DNA of 64,000 nucleotides from Halodesulfurarchaeum formicicum. Lineage in GTDB: Archaea; Halobacteriota; Halobacteria; Halobacteriales; Halobacteriaceae. The first letter of the stretch is position 1, and the number at the start of each line of letters is the position of its first letter. Below, one piece after another: positions 6,412 through 15,391 of this stretch. The DNA is taken from contig NZ_CP016804.1 of NCBI RefSeq assembly GCF_001886955.1, forward strand, positions 1,364,001-1,428,000. The letters are read 5' to 3'. Both the position numbers and the translations under genes were made by a program. Below the pieces are notes generated by a model. That model made no database searches, was not told the origin of the DNA, and was given only the letters and a program-made list of their open reading frames with translations.

Positions 6412-7977
6412 ATGGTACTCGTCGATCTCGGCCCGGTCCTTCCGGAGTTCCTCTCTTTGGGCCTCGTAGGCGTGGGCCTCGTGAGTTGGTTGGGCGATGA
6501 CGGCGCCGACGACGTGGAGACAGAGGGCGAGGACGGCGAGTTCGGCGAGGACGAATCGGAGTTCGGGATGGACGAGGAGTTCGATGTCGACGGGTTCGAC
6601 GACGACTTCGGCGGGATGGACGGGATGGACGAGGGGAACAATGCGAGTTCCTCCGAACTCGAGAATCGGATCGAGGACCTGGAAAGCGAGATCGCGAACG
6701 TCTCCTCGACGGCCAACACCGTCCGCAGCGAGAACGAACAGATCAGTGAGCAGGTCGACGATGTCGAGGAGAACGTCCGGAAACTGCTCGAGATCTACGA
6801 GATGGTGACCCGCGGGGTCAACCCCTTCGTCGACGACGTGAGCCCCGATGCGGGTATGGGCGGGTCCGGGGACTTCGGGCTGTTCGGCGACGATGAAGCG
6901 GAGTCGACCGCGGAGGAGGACGAGGACCTCGAATCGGACATCGCGGATGCCGAGGCCGAGGACTTCTTCGAGGACGATGCCTTCGACGACTTCGAGGACG
7001 AGAGTTTCGATGCAGGGGCGGAGACAGACGATGTGGACAGTTTCGATGCAGGGGCGGAGACGGACGATGTGGACAGTTTCGATGCAGGGGCGGAGACGGA
7101 CGATGGGGACAGTTTCGATGACTTCGAGGCGGATACCTTCGACGAGGAGCTCGGCGCCGAAGAAACCGAGTTCGACGATTTCGACGACCTGGACGACGGG
7201 GAAGAGGAAGCAATGACCGAGGACGAGACCGACGACTCCGGCGGTGGCACGTCTTTCGAGGAACTGAAAGCCGAGTACGAATCGGGAGAGGCAGACTGGG
7301 CCGAAGAGACAGATCTCGAAGCTGAGGAGTCCGGCGAGGCGGAGGCGGAGACGGAGACAGCCGACCCGGCCGCTGACACGGCCGAGGACGAAACAGAAGA
7401 GGCGGACCTCTTTCAGCAGGACGACCTGGCCGCGGGCGAGGAGACTGTCGAGGTCGGCGCGGAAAGCGAGCCCGAATCCACACCACTCCCCAGCGAGCCC
7501 GCTTCGGCGGGTGACAACGACACGACGGCTCCCGCCGAATCAGTCACGGACCCACAGCCAGGCGACGATGACGGGGCCGACGAGGGGGACTTCCAGTTCG
7601 GGGCGGCGACCGCAGCTGACGCCGCCGACCAGCCACACCTCGTGGACCCGCCGAATGGCTACCTGGCCGATGTGCTCCTGCTGGAGTGGCTGGATTATCT
7701 GGTGAGCGAGTTCGACGCCCGGAACGCCATCCGGGCGATCAATCACTACGAACGAATCGGCTGGATCGGCGAGCCGATGCGCGATCACTGCATCGGGGTC
7801 CTCCAGGGAATCGCAGACGCGGAATACCCCTACCGGGACGAGTCGGGCCCCACGGATCTCACGATGGACGATCACCGCCGGAGCCTCAGATACATCGAGG
7901 ACCTGGGGACCGGCCACTTGGATCGTGCCTTCGGCGACCGCATCTCCACACTCCAGGGGGATGGGATTCAGCGTTAG
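6412..7977 (+). CDS. arlCE: archaellum switch-complex protein ArlCE (FlaC-FlaE fusion)
   Basis: The 521-residue protein joins a short hydrophobic N-terminus, an ArlC-type coiled coil (about residues 80-140, ELENRIEDLESEIANV), a long Asp/Glu-rich linker, and a C-terminal ArlD/E domain (YLADVLLLEWLDYLVSEFDARNAIRAINHYERIGWI). Euryarchaeal ArlCDE forms a cytoplasmic ring under the motor and receives CheY through CheF. The linker holds three perfect or near-perfect copies of SFDAGAETDDVD (7003-7110). It is first in the arl operon and overlaps arlF by 17 nt. Confidence 0.92.
   Translation: MVLVDLGPVLPEFLSLGLVGVGLVSWLGDDGADDVETEGEDGEFGEDESEFGMDEEFDVDGFDDDFGGMDGMDEGNNASSSELENRIEDLESEIANVSSTANTVRSENEQISEQVDDVEENVRKLLEIYEMVTRGVNPFVDDVSPDAGMGGSGDFGLFGDDEAESTAEEDEDLESDIADAEAEDFFEDDAFDDFEDESFDAGAETDDVDSFDAGAETDDVDSFDAGAETDDGDSFDDFEADTFDEELGAEETEFDDFDDLDDGEEEAMTEDETDDSGGGTSFEELKAEYESGEADWAEETDLEAEESGEAEAETETADPAADTAEDETEEADLFQQDDLAAGEETVEVGAESEPESTPLPSEPASAGDNDTTAPAESVTDPQPGDDDGADEGDFQFGAATAADAADQPHLVDPPNGYLADVLLLEWLDYLVSEFDARNAIRAINHYERIGWIGEPMRDHCIGVLQGIADAEYPYRDESGPTDLTMDDHRRSLRYIEDLGTGHLDRAFGDRISTLQGDGIQR
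7003..7110 (+). repeat. three tandem 36-bp repeats inside arlCE
   Basis: Three in-frame units (7003-7038, 7039-7074, 7075-7110) encode SFDAGAETDDVD, with Gly replacing Val in the last. Nucleotide identity is almost complete, so expansion is probably recent or maintained by slippage or recombination. Confidence 0.95.
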
Positions 7978-8425
7978 CGGCGGGACGGCGATCATCCTCA
8001 TCGCCGCCGTCGCCAGCGCCGGCATGCTCTATACGACGGCGTACAACGGCTACGAGAGTGTGCAGGACGCAAACGAGATCGAATCGGCGAGTGACCTGGA
8101 GCGAGCGAACACCGAGGTCGAAATCGTGAACGTGACCCACGACACCAGCGTCTCCCCGGACGAGATCGCGGTGACAGTTCGAAACGAGGGGTCGAACAGC
8201 CTGTCTGTCACTGACACGGACCTCCTGCTAAACGGCACCTACCAGATCAACACGACTCGAACCGTCAGTACCGACGATGGCACACTCACCGCAGGCGCGG
8301 ACGGGACCGATCTCTGGCAACCGCAGGAGGAACTGACGATCTCGGTCCGGGAGGACCACTCCGAACCGATCTCCGTGAAAATCGTGACCGGACCAGGGGT
8401 CACAGCCACGGAGGTCTACCCCTAA
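7961..8425 (+). CDS. arlF: archaellum stator-associated protein ArlF
   Basis: From ATG 7961 the protein has 154 residues: a type III signal-like hydrophobic N-terminus (MGFSVSGGTAIILIAAVASAGMLY) and a pseudo-periplasmic beta-sandwich domain with NxT sequons (IVNVTHDT, LLNGTY). ArlF binds the S-layer and with ArlG forms the stator of the archaellum. The start lies inside the end of arlCE and follows a GGGGG run. An upstream in-frame ATG at 7925 is less likely because it buries the signal segment. It overlaps arlG by the last base. Confidence 0.9.
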   Translation: MGFSVSGGTAIILIAAVASAGMLYTTAYNGYESVQDANEIESASDLERANTEVEIVNVTHDTSVSPDEIAVTVRNEGSNSLSVTDTDLLLNGTYQINTTRTVSTDDGTLTAGADGTDLWQPQEELTISVREDHSEPISVKIVTGPGVTATEVYP

Positions 8426-8877
8426 TGGCGATCGTCTCCTCGGAGACGCTGATCCTGTTCATCGCGGCCGTGCTCGTGGCGGGAAGCGTCGCGGGGGCGA
8501 TGACCGGCGGGGTGAGCCAGTTGAGCGAGGCACTCGAGGACCGAAGCCTCGATGTAAGCCAGGAGATCCGCACGGATATCGAGGTCATCAGCGATCCGGG
8601 GAGTGGCCAGATCTACGACGATGGGACCAACACCGTCACGCTCCTCCTCAAGAACACCGGCTCGAACACCCTCTCGACGGACCCGACCACGGTCGATACG
8701 GTGATCGACGGTCAGTACCGAACCGACCAATCGATCGAGATCCTCGATGCCACCCAGTGGGGGCCAGGGTCGGTCGCCCGTCTCACCGTCTCGAATGTCA
8801 CCCTGGGAACGGACACCGACCACCGTGTCGTGCTGAACGTCAATGGCAACCGCGAACGCTTTGACTTCCGAACATGA
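8425..8877 (+). CDS. arlG: archaellum stator protein ArlG
   Basis: The 150-residue protein has an N-terminal hydrophobic helix ([21 protein letters not shown]) and an extracytoplasmic beta domain with sequence in common with archaellins ([24 protein letters not shown]). ArlG forms filaments capped by ArlF and contributes to the stator. Start and stop overlap both neighbours by 1-4 nt (TAATG with arlF, ATGA with arlH), so translation is probably coupled. Confidence 0.9.
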   Translation: MAIVSSETLILFIAAVLVAGSVAGAMTGGVSQLSEALEDRSLDVSQEIRTDIEVISDPGSGQIYDDGTNTVTLLLKNTGSNTLSTDPTTVDTVIDGQYRTDQSIEILDATQWGPGSVARLTVSNVTLGTDTDHRVVLNVNGNRERFDFRT

Positions 8878-9638
8878 GCCAACACCAACGCCTCTACTCG
8901 CTCGGCCTGGACGAACGCGATCGGCTCAACAACGAACTCGGCGGCGGGATTCCCCGTGGGAGCATCGTGCTCGTGGAGGGCGATTACGGGGCCGGCAAGA
9001 GCGCGTTGAGCCAGCGACTGGCCTACGGGCTCTGTGACCAAGATGTCTCCGTGACCCTGCTCTCGACTGAACTCACGGTCACGGGTTTCATCGACCAGAT
9101 GCACTCCCTTTCCTATGGGGTCGAGGAACACCTGCTCGACGAACGGCTCCTCTTTCTCCACGCGGACGTGGACACCGGTGGCAACGCCCTCAGAGGCGGG
9201 GCCAAAGACGACACGAACCGGAAAAAGCTGCTCAAGCGGTTGATGGAGGCCGAAGGGATGTGGGAGGCCGAAGTGGTGATCATCGACACCTTCGACGCCA
9301 TCCTCCGGAACGATCCGAACTTCGAAGCTCTGGTCCGCCAGAACGAGGAGCGACAGGCGGCCCTGGAGATCATCTCCTTCTTCCGGGATATCGTCACCCA
9401 GGGGAAGGTCATCGTCCTCACCGTCGACCCCTCGACGGTGGACGAGGAGGCGATCGGTCCCTTCCGATCGATCGCCGACGTGTTCCTGGAACTCCAGATG
9501 GCCGAGGTCGGCAACGACGTCCGGCGGTCGATCCAGGTGCGACGGTTTGCCGGGATGGGCGAACAGGTCGGCGACTCGATCGGGTTCTCGGTTCGGTCGG
9601 GGACCGGAATCGTCATCGAGAGCCGGAGCGTGGCTTGA
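8874..9638 (+). CDS. arlH: archaellum motor ATP-binding protein ArlH
   Basis: This KaiC/RecA-like protein has 254 residues, a Walker A motif [10 protein letters not shown] near residues 34-43 and a Walker B-like [11 protein letters not shown] near 135. ArlH binds ATP, forms a ring and regulates the motor ATPase ArlI inside the ArlCDE ring. It sits between arlG and arlI, with only one base before arlI. Length and motifs are typical. Confidence 0.95.
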   Translation: MSQHQRLYSLGLDERDRLNNELGGGIPRGSIVLVEGDYGAGKSALSQRLAYGLCDQDVSVTLLSTELTVTGFIDQMHSLSYGVEEHLLDERLLFLHADVDTGGNALRGGAKDDTNRKKLLKRLMEAEGMWEAEVVIIDTFDAILRNDPNFEALVRQNEERQAALEIISFFRDIVTQGKVIVLTVDPSTVDEEAIGPFRSIADVFLELQMAEVGNDVRRSIQVRRFAGMGEQVGDSIGFSVRSGTGIVIESRSVA

Positions 9639-9639
9639 A

Positions 9640-11463
9640 ATGGCGGATCACGGCTCTCGCGAACTGGGACACGAGTTGCGAGAAGCCGCGGGGCGACACC
9701 CCCATCTCCGGGAGTACCTTCAGCGGTTCAAGCAGTTCACCGGCGAGTTCCCGGAGTACATCGAGGAGCCGAGTTCCGAATGGGAGGCCGAGAAGCCAAA
9801 CGTCCTCTACAACGTCGGCGGCCCGATCTTCTGTCACATCTACGGTGACGTGGGAAAAGACACCAAGTATCACACCATCGAGCCGGAACTCTCCGGCCCC
9901 GAACAGGCCGTCTTCGACGACGTCCGGACTCGCATCCTCGAGAAGTCCGTCCAGCACCCCGCTCCCGAAGCCGAATCGGAGTACACCGACCGGATCGAGG
10001 AATTGCTGGAGAGCACGGTCCGAATCGGCGAGGCGGCCGGTGGTGGGCTCTTGACCCGGCTCAAGTCGGCCGCACCGGATCGGCTCACCCGGGACTCGCG
10101 CGGCCAGATCTCCCTCGACGTGGACGTCGAGGCGAACCTCCCGAGCGGGCTGGTCAGTAACGCGAAAGCCGCCGCCGGGCGGCCAGGACGGATCCTCCAG
10201 GAGACCGTCGAGAAGTCCCTCGGAATGGGTCGAATTCCGGTCTCGGAGACGACCTACGACACGATCCGCTATCGACTCAACCGCGACATCGTGGGGTTGG
10301 GACCGCTCGAACCCGTGATGCGGGACCCGTACAACGAGGACATCCACGTCATCGGGCCCCACCAGACCTACGTCGATCACGGAACCTACGGCCTGTTGCC
10401 GACGACCGTGGACTTCGGGGACCCGGCGGCGTTCGACAACTGGCTGCGGAACATCGGCGAGCGGATGGGCGATCCGGTCTCGGACTCGGACCCGATCGTG
10501 GACTCGACACTCCCGGATGGCTCCCGTATCAACATCATCTACTCCAGTGACGTGAGTCTCAAAGGCCCCTCGCTCACCATCCGTCAGGGCGACGAGGTCC
10601 CCCTCTCGGTCGGACAGATCACCAAGTGGGGCACGCTCTCCCCGGAACTGGCGGCCTATCTCTGGCTCTGTCTGGAGAACGAACAGACGGTCTTCGTGGT
10701 CGGGGAGACCGCCTCGGGCAAGACGACGACGCTGAACGCGATCACGGCCTTCATTCCCCGGGACTCGAAGATCTATACCGCCGAGGACACCGCGGAGGTC
10801 CTGCCACCACACGACACCTGGCAACAGCTCCTGACCCGGGAGGGCCAGGGCGAGAACAGCGCCGACGTGGACATGTTCGACCTGGTTGCGGCGGCGCTGC
10901 GGTCCCGCCCGGACTACATCATCGTGGGCGAGGTTCGTGGGGCCGAGGGTCGGATGGCCTTCCAGGCCGCCCAGACGGGCCACCCGGTCATGCTGACCTT
11001 CCACGCCAGCGACATCGTCTCGATGATCCAGCGGTTCACCGGGGAACCGATCAACGTCCCGGAGACGTTCATGGACAACGCCGACGTGGCCCTGTTCCAG
11101 AACCGGGTGAAACAGGGCGACGACGTGCTTCGCCGGGTCACCAGCGTCCAGGAGATCGAGGGCTACTCGAAGGAGATGGGCGGGGTCGTCACCCGCCAGG
11201 CCTTCTACTGGGACCCCGTCGAGGACGAGATCGTCTTCCAGGGGCGAAACAACTCGTATGTCCTCGAAGAACAGATCGCGACGCTTTTGGGATACGAGGA
11301 CACCCGCGAAATCTACGACGAGATGGACTTCCGCACCGAAATCATCGAACGCATCATCCAGGAGGACCTGATCGGCTATCACGACTTCAACGACGTCGTC
11401 GCCGCGTTCCAGCGGGACGGCGTCGAGGGCCTCCCCTTCACGATGGCCCGACGGGACCTCTGA
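9640..11463 (+). CDS. arlI: archaellum motor/assembly ATPase ArlI
   Basis: The 607-residue secretion-superfamily ATPase has an N-terminal accessory domain and a C-terminal RecA-like core: Walker A VVGETASGKTTT near residue 355, an Asp box region and Walker B DYIIVGEVRG near 427. ArlI powers both filament assembly and rotation. The start chosen is ATG 9640, 2 bp after the arlH stop codon begins; an in-frame ATG at 9547 would overlap arlH by 92 nt. A one-base gap separates it from arlJ. Confidence 0.95.
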   Translation: MADHGSRELGHELREAAGRHPHLREYLQRFKQFTGEFPEYIEEPSSEWEAEKPNVLYNVGGPIFCHIYGDVGKDTKYHTIEPELSGPEQAVFDDVRTRILEKSVQHPAPEAESEYTDRIEELLESTVRIGEAAGGGLLTRLKSAAPDRLTRDSRGQISLDVDVEANLPSGLVSNAKAAAGRPGRILQETVEKSLGMGRIPVSETTYDTIRYRLNRDIVGLGPLEPVMRDPYNEDIHVIGPHQTYVDHGTYGLLPTTVDFGDPAAFDNWLRNIGERMGDPVSDSDPIVDSTLPDGSRINIIYSSDVSLKGPSLTIRQGDEVPLSVGQITKWGTLSPELAAYLWLCLENEQTVFVVGETASGKTTTLNAITAFIPRDSKIYTAEDTAEVLPPHDTWQQLLTREGQGENSADVDMFDLVAAALRSRPDYIIVGEVRGAEGRMAFQAAQTGHPVMLTFHASDIVSMIQRFTGEPINVPETFMDNADVALFQNRVKQGDDVLRRVTSVQEIEGYSKEMGGVVTRQAFYWDPVEDEIVFQGRNNSYVLEEQIATLLGYEDTREIYDEMDFRTEIIERIIQEDLIGYHDFNDVVAAFQRDGVEGLPFTMARRDL

Positions 11464-11464
11464 G

Positions 11465-13189
11465 ATGGCGACCGAATCCGAGGAGGGCGTTTCGTTCGAG
11501 CTCTCCACCCTGCTCGTGTCCATCAGGGACGCCTACCGCCAGATGGAGATCCCCGTCTCCCGCTATGTCGGGGGTATTCTGCTCCCCGGGGTCCTCTTTT
11601 TCCTGGTCACGATCGTGGCTGCAATCGGTTTGGACATGCCCCTTTTCGTCCGGCTCCCGATGCCGGCACTGGGGCTTTTGATCGTCGTGGCGGCCTTTAT
11701 TTACCCCAAACTCCGACTGGACCAGCGTCGAAAGCGGATGGAAGAAGTCTTTCATCTGTACGTGACCCACATGACGGTGCTCTCGACGACGAACATCGAT
11801 CGGGTGGAAGTCTTCCGGCGGATCGCCGCCACGGACGACTACGGCCCGCTCTCCGAGGAGACCCGCCGGATCGTTCAACTTGTCGACACCTGGAATCAGA
11901 GTCTAGACGACGCCTGTCGGATGCGGGCGAAGAAAGTCCCCAGCGACGCGGTCTCGGATTTCTTCGATCGGCTCTCCTACACGATCAACGCCGGGGAGAG
12001 CCTCTCGAACTACCTGGTGAGCGAGCAGTCGGCGATCATCCAGAACTACACGACCATCTACGAGGGGCAACTGGAGAACCTGGAAGTGATGAAAGATCTG
12101 TACCTCTCGATGATCCTCTCGGTCACCTTTGCGCTGGTCTTTGGCACCGTGCTGCCGATCATCTCCGGGACCGATCCCACGATCACGGTCACGGCCGTCG
12201 TCGTGATGTACTCGTTCATCCAACTGGGCTTTCTCTACGCGATCTACACCGTCTCCCCGACAGACCCGGTCTGGTACGTGCCCGAGCAGCACACGACAGC
12301 CACGGAACGACGTATGCAACGGGCGGTCCTGGTGGGTGGGTCGCTGTCCATCCTTGCGATCGCTGCCACGCTCGTGGTGATGCTCGGGGCGACCGGAATC
12401 GACCCAGACACCGTGCCGCTGCCGATCTACGCCGCCTTCCCGACGACACCGCTGCTGATACCGGGGCTGGTCGCCCGCCAGGAGGAAGGAGACATCAAAG
12501 ATCGAGACAGCGAGTACGTGAGTTTCATTCGCGCGCTCGGGTCGAGCGAAACCGCCCAGCAGACCACCACGACGGCGGTTTTGGAGGGGCTTCGCGAGAA
12601 GGACTTCGGTCCCTTGACCGAGAACGTTACCGACCTCTACACGCGCCTGAAGATGCGGCTCTCGCCCGAGGAAGCCTGGCGGTTTTTCACCGCCGACGCC
12701 CACTCCTATCTCATCCAGAAGTTCAGCGAGATGTACCTCATCGGGCGACAGATGGGTGGCGATCCCAAACATCTCGGAGAGCTCATTAGCGAGAACATGA
12801 ACGAGGTGCTCCAGTTGAGAGAGCGCCGAAGCCAGTCGACGATGACCCTGATCGGCGTCCTCTATGGGATCTCCGCCGCCGCCACGTTTGCCTTCTTCAT
12901 CGGGCTGGGGATCGTCGAACAGCTTTCGGGCCTGTCGGCCGGGCTCGCCTCGACGGGGAGTTTCGACTTCAACTCGCTCATCCACACGGAAGTGTACAAC
13001 GTCGGTCTGATCGAATTCCTGCTCACCGTGACCGTCCTGATCAACGCCCTCATCTCCGCACTCATGGTCCGGGTCGTCGACGGGGGCCACACGGTGAACA
13101 GCTACCTGCACTTCGTCGCGCTCACCTGGCTGGGAGCCATCATCGGGTCCGGGACGCTGGAACTCGTTGGCACCCTGTTGGGGATCTGA
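11465..13189 (+). CDS. arlJ: archaellum membrane platform protein ArlJ
   Basis: The 574-residue polytopic membrane protein carries two GspF/T2SF-type cytoplasmic domains separated by hydrophobic segments, with three membrane segments at the C-terminus. ArlJ anchors ArlI in the membrane. It closes the arl operon; the following gene has its own TATA box. Confidence 0.93.
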   Translation: MATESEEGVSFELSTLLVSIRDAYRQMEIPVSRYVGGILLPGVLFFLVTIVAAIGLDMPLFVRLPMPALGLLIVVAAFIYPKLRLDQRRKRMEEVFHLYVTHMTVLSTTNIDRVEVFRRIAATDDYGPLSEETRRIVQLVDTWNQSLDDACRMRAKKVPSDAVSDFFDRLSYTINAGESLSNYLVSEQSAIIQNYTTIYEGQLENLEVMKDLYLSMILSVTFALVFGTVLPIISGTDPTITVTAVVVMYSFIQLGFLYAIYTVSPTDPVWYVPEQHTTATERRMQRAVLVGGSLSILAIAATLVVMLGATGIDPDTVPLPIYAAFPTTPLLIPGLVARQEEGDIKDRDSEYVSFIRALGSSETAQQTTTTAVLEGLREKDFGPLTENVTDLYTRLKMRLSPEEAWRFFTADAHSYLIQKFSEMYLIGRQMGGDPKHLGELISENMNEVLQLRERRSQSTMTLIGVLYGISAAATFAFFIGLGIVEQLSGLSAGLASTGSFDFNSLIHTEVYNVGLIEFLLTVTVLINALISALMVRVVDGGHTVNSYLHFVALTWLGAIIGSGTLELVGTLLGI

Positions 13190-13209
13190 TCGCAGCAGGC
13201 ACACTTATG

Positions 13210-13216
13210 TATAAAA
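13210..13216 (+). promoter_or_regulatory. TATA box of the MinD-like gene
   Basis: TATAAAA is centred 24 bp before ATG 13237. The more upstream in-frame ATG at 13207 lies within this promoter and is therefore unlikely to be the start. Confidence 0.65.
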
Positions 13217-13236
13217 CACAGAAAACACTGGACAGC

Positions 13237-14154
13237 ATGCCGGACGCGGACGCTGATGGCTACGCCCTGGCGATCGCCTCCGGGAAGGGTGGCGTCGGCA
13301 AGACGACGACCGCGGTGAATCTCGGTGCGGCCCTGGCCGGAGACTACCGTGTCGCGGTCGTCGACGTCGACCTCGGGATGGCGAATCTGGGCGCGATGGT
13401 CGGACTCACCCAGCCCGAGGCGACGGTTCATGACGTCCTCGCCGAGCGAGCACCGCTCTCAGCCGCACTGCACGAGGCCCGCGGGCTCACGGTCGTTCCT
13501 GGGGCGACCGACCTGCGCGAGTACGCCGACGCCGGCACGGAGTCACTCGAAGCGGTTATCGCCCAACTCAAATCGAGGTTCGACGTGGTCGTCCTCGACG
13601 CCGGAGCCGGGTTGAGCGACGACGTCGCCGCCGCACTCGACGTGGCAGATGGCGTCCTTTTAGTCACGACGGCAGAGCTACACGCCCTGACAGACGCGTC
13701 CAAGACCGGCGAACTCGTCGAGCGGCTGGAAGTGCCTGTCGTCGGAGCTGTCCTCACTGGGACTGGCTCCGGGTCCTTCGACGACGTGGAGGGACTCGCG
13801 ACGGCCCTCGGAACCACCGGCTCGGTGACGGTCAGCGTCCCGGCCGACAGGGAAGTTCAAAAGAGCATTCGAACGGGCGTTCCGGTCGTCTTCGAGAACG
13901 AATCCACGCCGGCAGCCGTCGCCTACAGACGGCTCGCCGCATCGCTCGCGGAGACACTCGAATTCGGCGAGGACTCACCGGCGGATCCGGATGGATTCGA
14001 GTGGGTCGATCCGGAAAGCGGGGCGGAGATCGACGAGGACCCCGGTCCGGTCATGGAGGTCCCCCTCGAGACGCTCATCGACGAGGCCGGACTCGAAAAC
14101 GAAGCGGATCGAACCCAGCTTCTCGGTCGGGTTCGGTCCTGGTTCGAGCGATGA
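13237..14154 (+). CDS. MinD/ParA-type ATPase of the archaellum locus
   Basis: The 305-residue protein has a deviant Walker A (SGKGGVGKTTT, residues 15-25), a Walker A' region VVDVDLGMANLG and the MinD-type VVLDAGAG. After the ATPase fold comes an acidic linker from about residue 245 and a C-terminal LLGRVRSWFER that looks like an amphipathic membrane-targeting helix. In Haloferax volcanii, MinD4 promotes polar placement of archaella and chemosensory arrays; location next to arlJ suggests the same role. It has its own leaderless promoter. Orthology to MinD4 is inferred, not shown. Confidence 0.82.
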   Translation: MPDADADGYALAIASGKGGVGKTTTAVNLGAALAGDYRVAVVDVDLGMANLGAMVGLTQPEATVHDVLAERAPLSAALHEARGLTVVPGATDLREYADAGTESLEAVIAQLKSRFDVVVLDAGAGLSDDVAAALDVADGVLLVTTAELHALTDASKTGELVERLEVPVVGAVLTGTGSGSFDDVEGLATALGTTGSVTVSVPADREVQKSIRTGVPVVFENESTPAAVAYRRLAASLAETLEFGEDSPADPDGFEWVDPESGAEIDEDPGPVMEVPLETLIDEAGLENEADRTQLLGRVRSWFER

Positions 14155-14155
14155 G

Positions 14156-14446
14156 CTAGTTTCGCGAGACGATGCTGTACATGACGAAGAGAAACCCAAC
14201 GGTCGTGATGGCGTAGTTGACCGTCAGGAGACCGACCACCTGTGAGTAATCGCCGAGGAACGTGCTGATTGTCGTCCCGAGCGCGGCCGCGACGATCAGG
14301 ACGAACCCGATCGACAGGTGGAGCATCGCGGCCTGTCGGACGTCGGCGTAGGCCTGAATGGCGAGCGCGACAACCGAGAGACCAGCGAGGGCGAGCGTGC
14401 CGCTGAAGGCTGCAAAGAGGGCCTCGATAAGTGTTATGGGGGCCAC
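14156..14446 (-). CDS. small DUF7521-like membrane protein
   Basis: From GTG 14446 the protein has 96 residues with three hydrophobic segments and ends in VMYSIVSRN. An upstream GTG at 14476 lies inside the TATA-like TTTTAAGT (14476-14483), so I prefer 14446. Small membrane proteins of this kind are often encoded next to winged-helix regulators in haloarchaea, as here (wHTH gene at 14511). Function is unknown. It runs convergent to the MinD-like gene with a single-base gap. Confidence 0.65.
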   Translation of the reverse strand: MAPITLIEALFAAFSGTLALAGLSVVALAIQAYADVRQAAMLHLSIGFVLIVAAALGTTISTFLGDYSQVVGLLTVNYAITTVGFLFVMYSIVSRN

Positions 14447-14510
14447 GGTACACGCAGAAATCCCTGCAACTGGCACTTAAAATTTGCCCACCGATTACAA
14501 CATTCAATAA

Positions 14511-14870
14511 TCAGGCCTGGTCCCGTAAATCCGACCATACGTCGACGAGGTTGTTCTTGGCCTCCGTCCGACGGGTCAGGTCCAGTTCGCAGTCGCCGTT
14601 GCCGAAGGTGACCGAAATCTCGTCGATTTTGCGGCGATAGACTTTGGTCCGGCGGCCCTCATCCGAGAACTCCTGGCCCTCGAGGGCCAGCAAGTCGTGG
14701 TCCTGCAGCTCCTCGATTCGGCGATAGGAGGTGGCAATCGGAATATCCAGTTCCTCCGAGAGGTCCTGTGCGGACTTCGGCTTGTGGGTTGCCCGAAGTA
14801 TCTGGGCATTGTACTTGTTTCCAAGGACACGCAACACCGCCTCCGGATCCATCACTTGACGACAAATCAT
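14511..14870 (-). CDS. winged-helix transcription regulator
   Basis: The 119-residue protein is mostly one ArsR-like winged helix: AVLRVLGNKYNAQILRATHKPKSAQDLSEELDIPIATSYRRIEELQ forms the recognition helix region, followed by a wing with YRRKIDEISVTF. AATAAC near 14896 sits about 26 bp before ATG 14870. ATG 14852 is a possible alternative. It is cotranscribed in direction with the small membrane protein downstream and lies between the arl and che operons, so it could control either. No direct evidence for targets. Confidence 0.72.
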   Translation of the reverse strand: MICRQVMDPEAVLRVLGNKYNAQILRATHKPKSAQDLSEELDIPIATSYRRIEELQDHDLLALEGQEFSDEGRRTKVYRRKIDEISVTFGNGDCELDLTRRTEAKNNLVDVWSDLRDQA

Positions 14871-14980
14871 GGGGGTGGCAAAAGAGTACCGGCGTTATTC
14901 CGTGGGAAAATGTGCTGACAGTTACCAGTTAACGGGCCAAGCCCCAATCCTTATTCGGTTCCGGTATGAGCAGATTGATA

Positions 14981-15382
14981 ATGAGTAACGAAGATACAAG
15001 TGTCCTCGAATTTTCGCTGGGAGACGACCGATATTGCATCGACATCACACAGGTCGAAGAAATCGTCGACGCCGACGAGGAGATCACGGCCGTTCCGAAC
15101 GCGGCTCCGGAAGTCGAAGGCGTCGTGGATCTCCGCGGGGAGACGACCACAATCATCGATCCCACGGTCGCCCTGGATGTAGACACGACAACCAGCGGCC
15201 AGCGGATCGTCGTCCTGGCAGACGAAGACGGGACCGGCCTGCTCATCGACGACGTTCACCAGGTGTTGTCGGTCACGTCGGCAGCCGTCGACGAGTCGAC
15301 CAGTTCGGCGACCACACGCGGGGTCATCAGAGTGGATGATCGGTTCGTGGTCTGGGTCGAGCCGTCGGCGCTACTCGGGTAA
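14981..15382 (+). CDS. cheW: chemotaxis coupling protein CheW (first copy)
   Basis: The 133-residue CheW-fold protein (VLEFSLGDDRYCIDITQVEEIVDADEEITAVPNAAPEVEGVVDLRGE in outline) links receptors to CheA. The start at 14981 is preferred over ATG 14966 because TTATT near 14951-14955 lies about 27 bp upstream. The gene is followed 9 bp later by the chemoreceptor, which it presumably couples. Confidence 0.92.
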   Translation: MSNEDTSVLEFSLGDDRYCIDITQVEEIVDADEEITAVPNAAPEVEGVVDLRGETTTIIDPTVALDVDTTTSGQRIVVLADEDGTGLLIDDVHQVLSVTSAAVDESTSSATTRGVIRVDDRFVVWVEPSALLG

Positions 15383-15391
15383 AAGACACTC

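Noticed and set aside
7003-7110. Tandem 36-bp repeats considered as CRISPR
   Set aside because: Units are contiguous with no spacers, in frame, and encode an acidic linker of ArlCE.
11903-13204. Long minus-strand frame opposite arlJ
   Set aside because: Shadow of the ArlJ coding frame; low-complexity composition and no domain.
13207-13236. Upstream in-frame ATG of the MinD-like gene
   Set aside because: It overlaps the TATA box (13210-13216), so translation from it would require an unseen promoter.
14893-14912. CCGTGGGAA near the winged-helix regulator considered as another respiratory operator copy
   Set aside because: A short TTCC/GGAA match without the longer inverted arms; likely chance in this composition.
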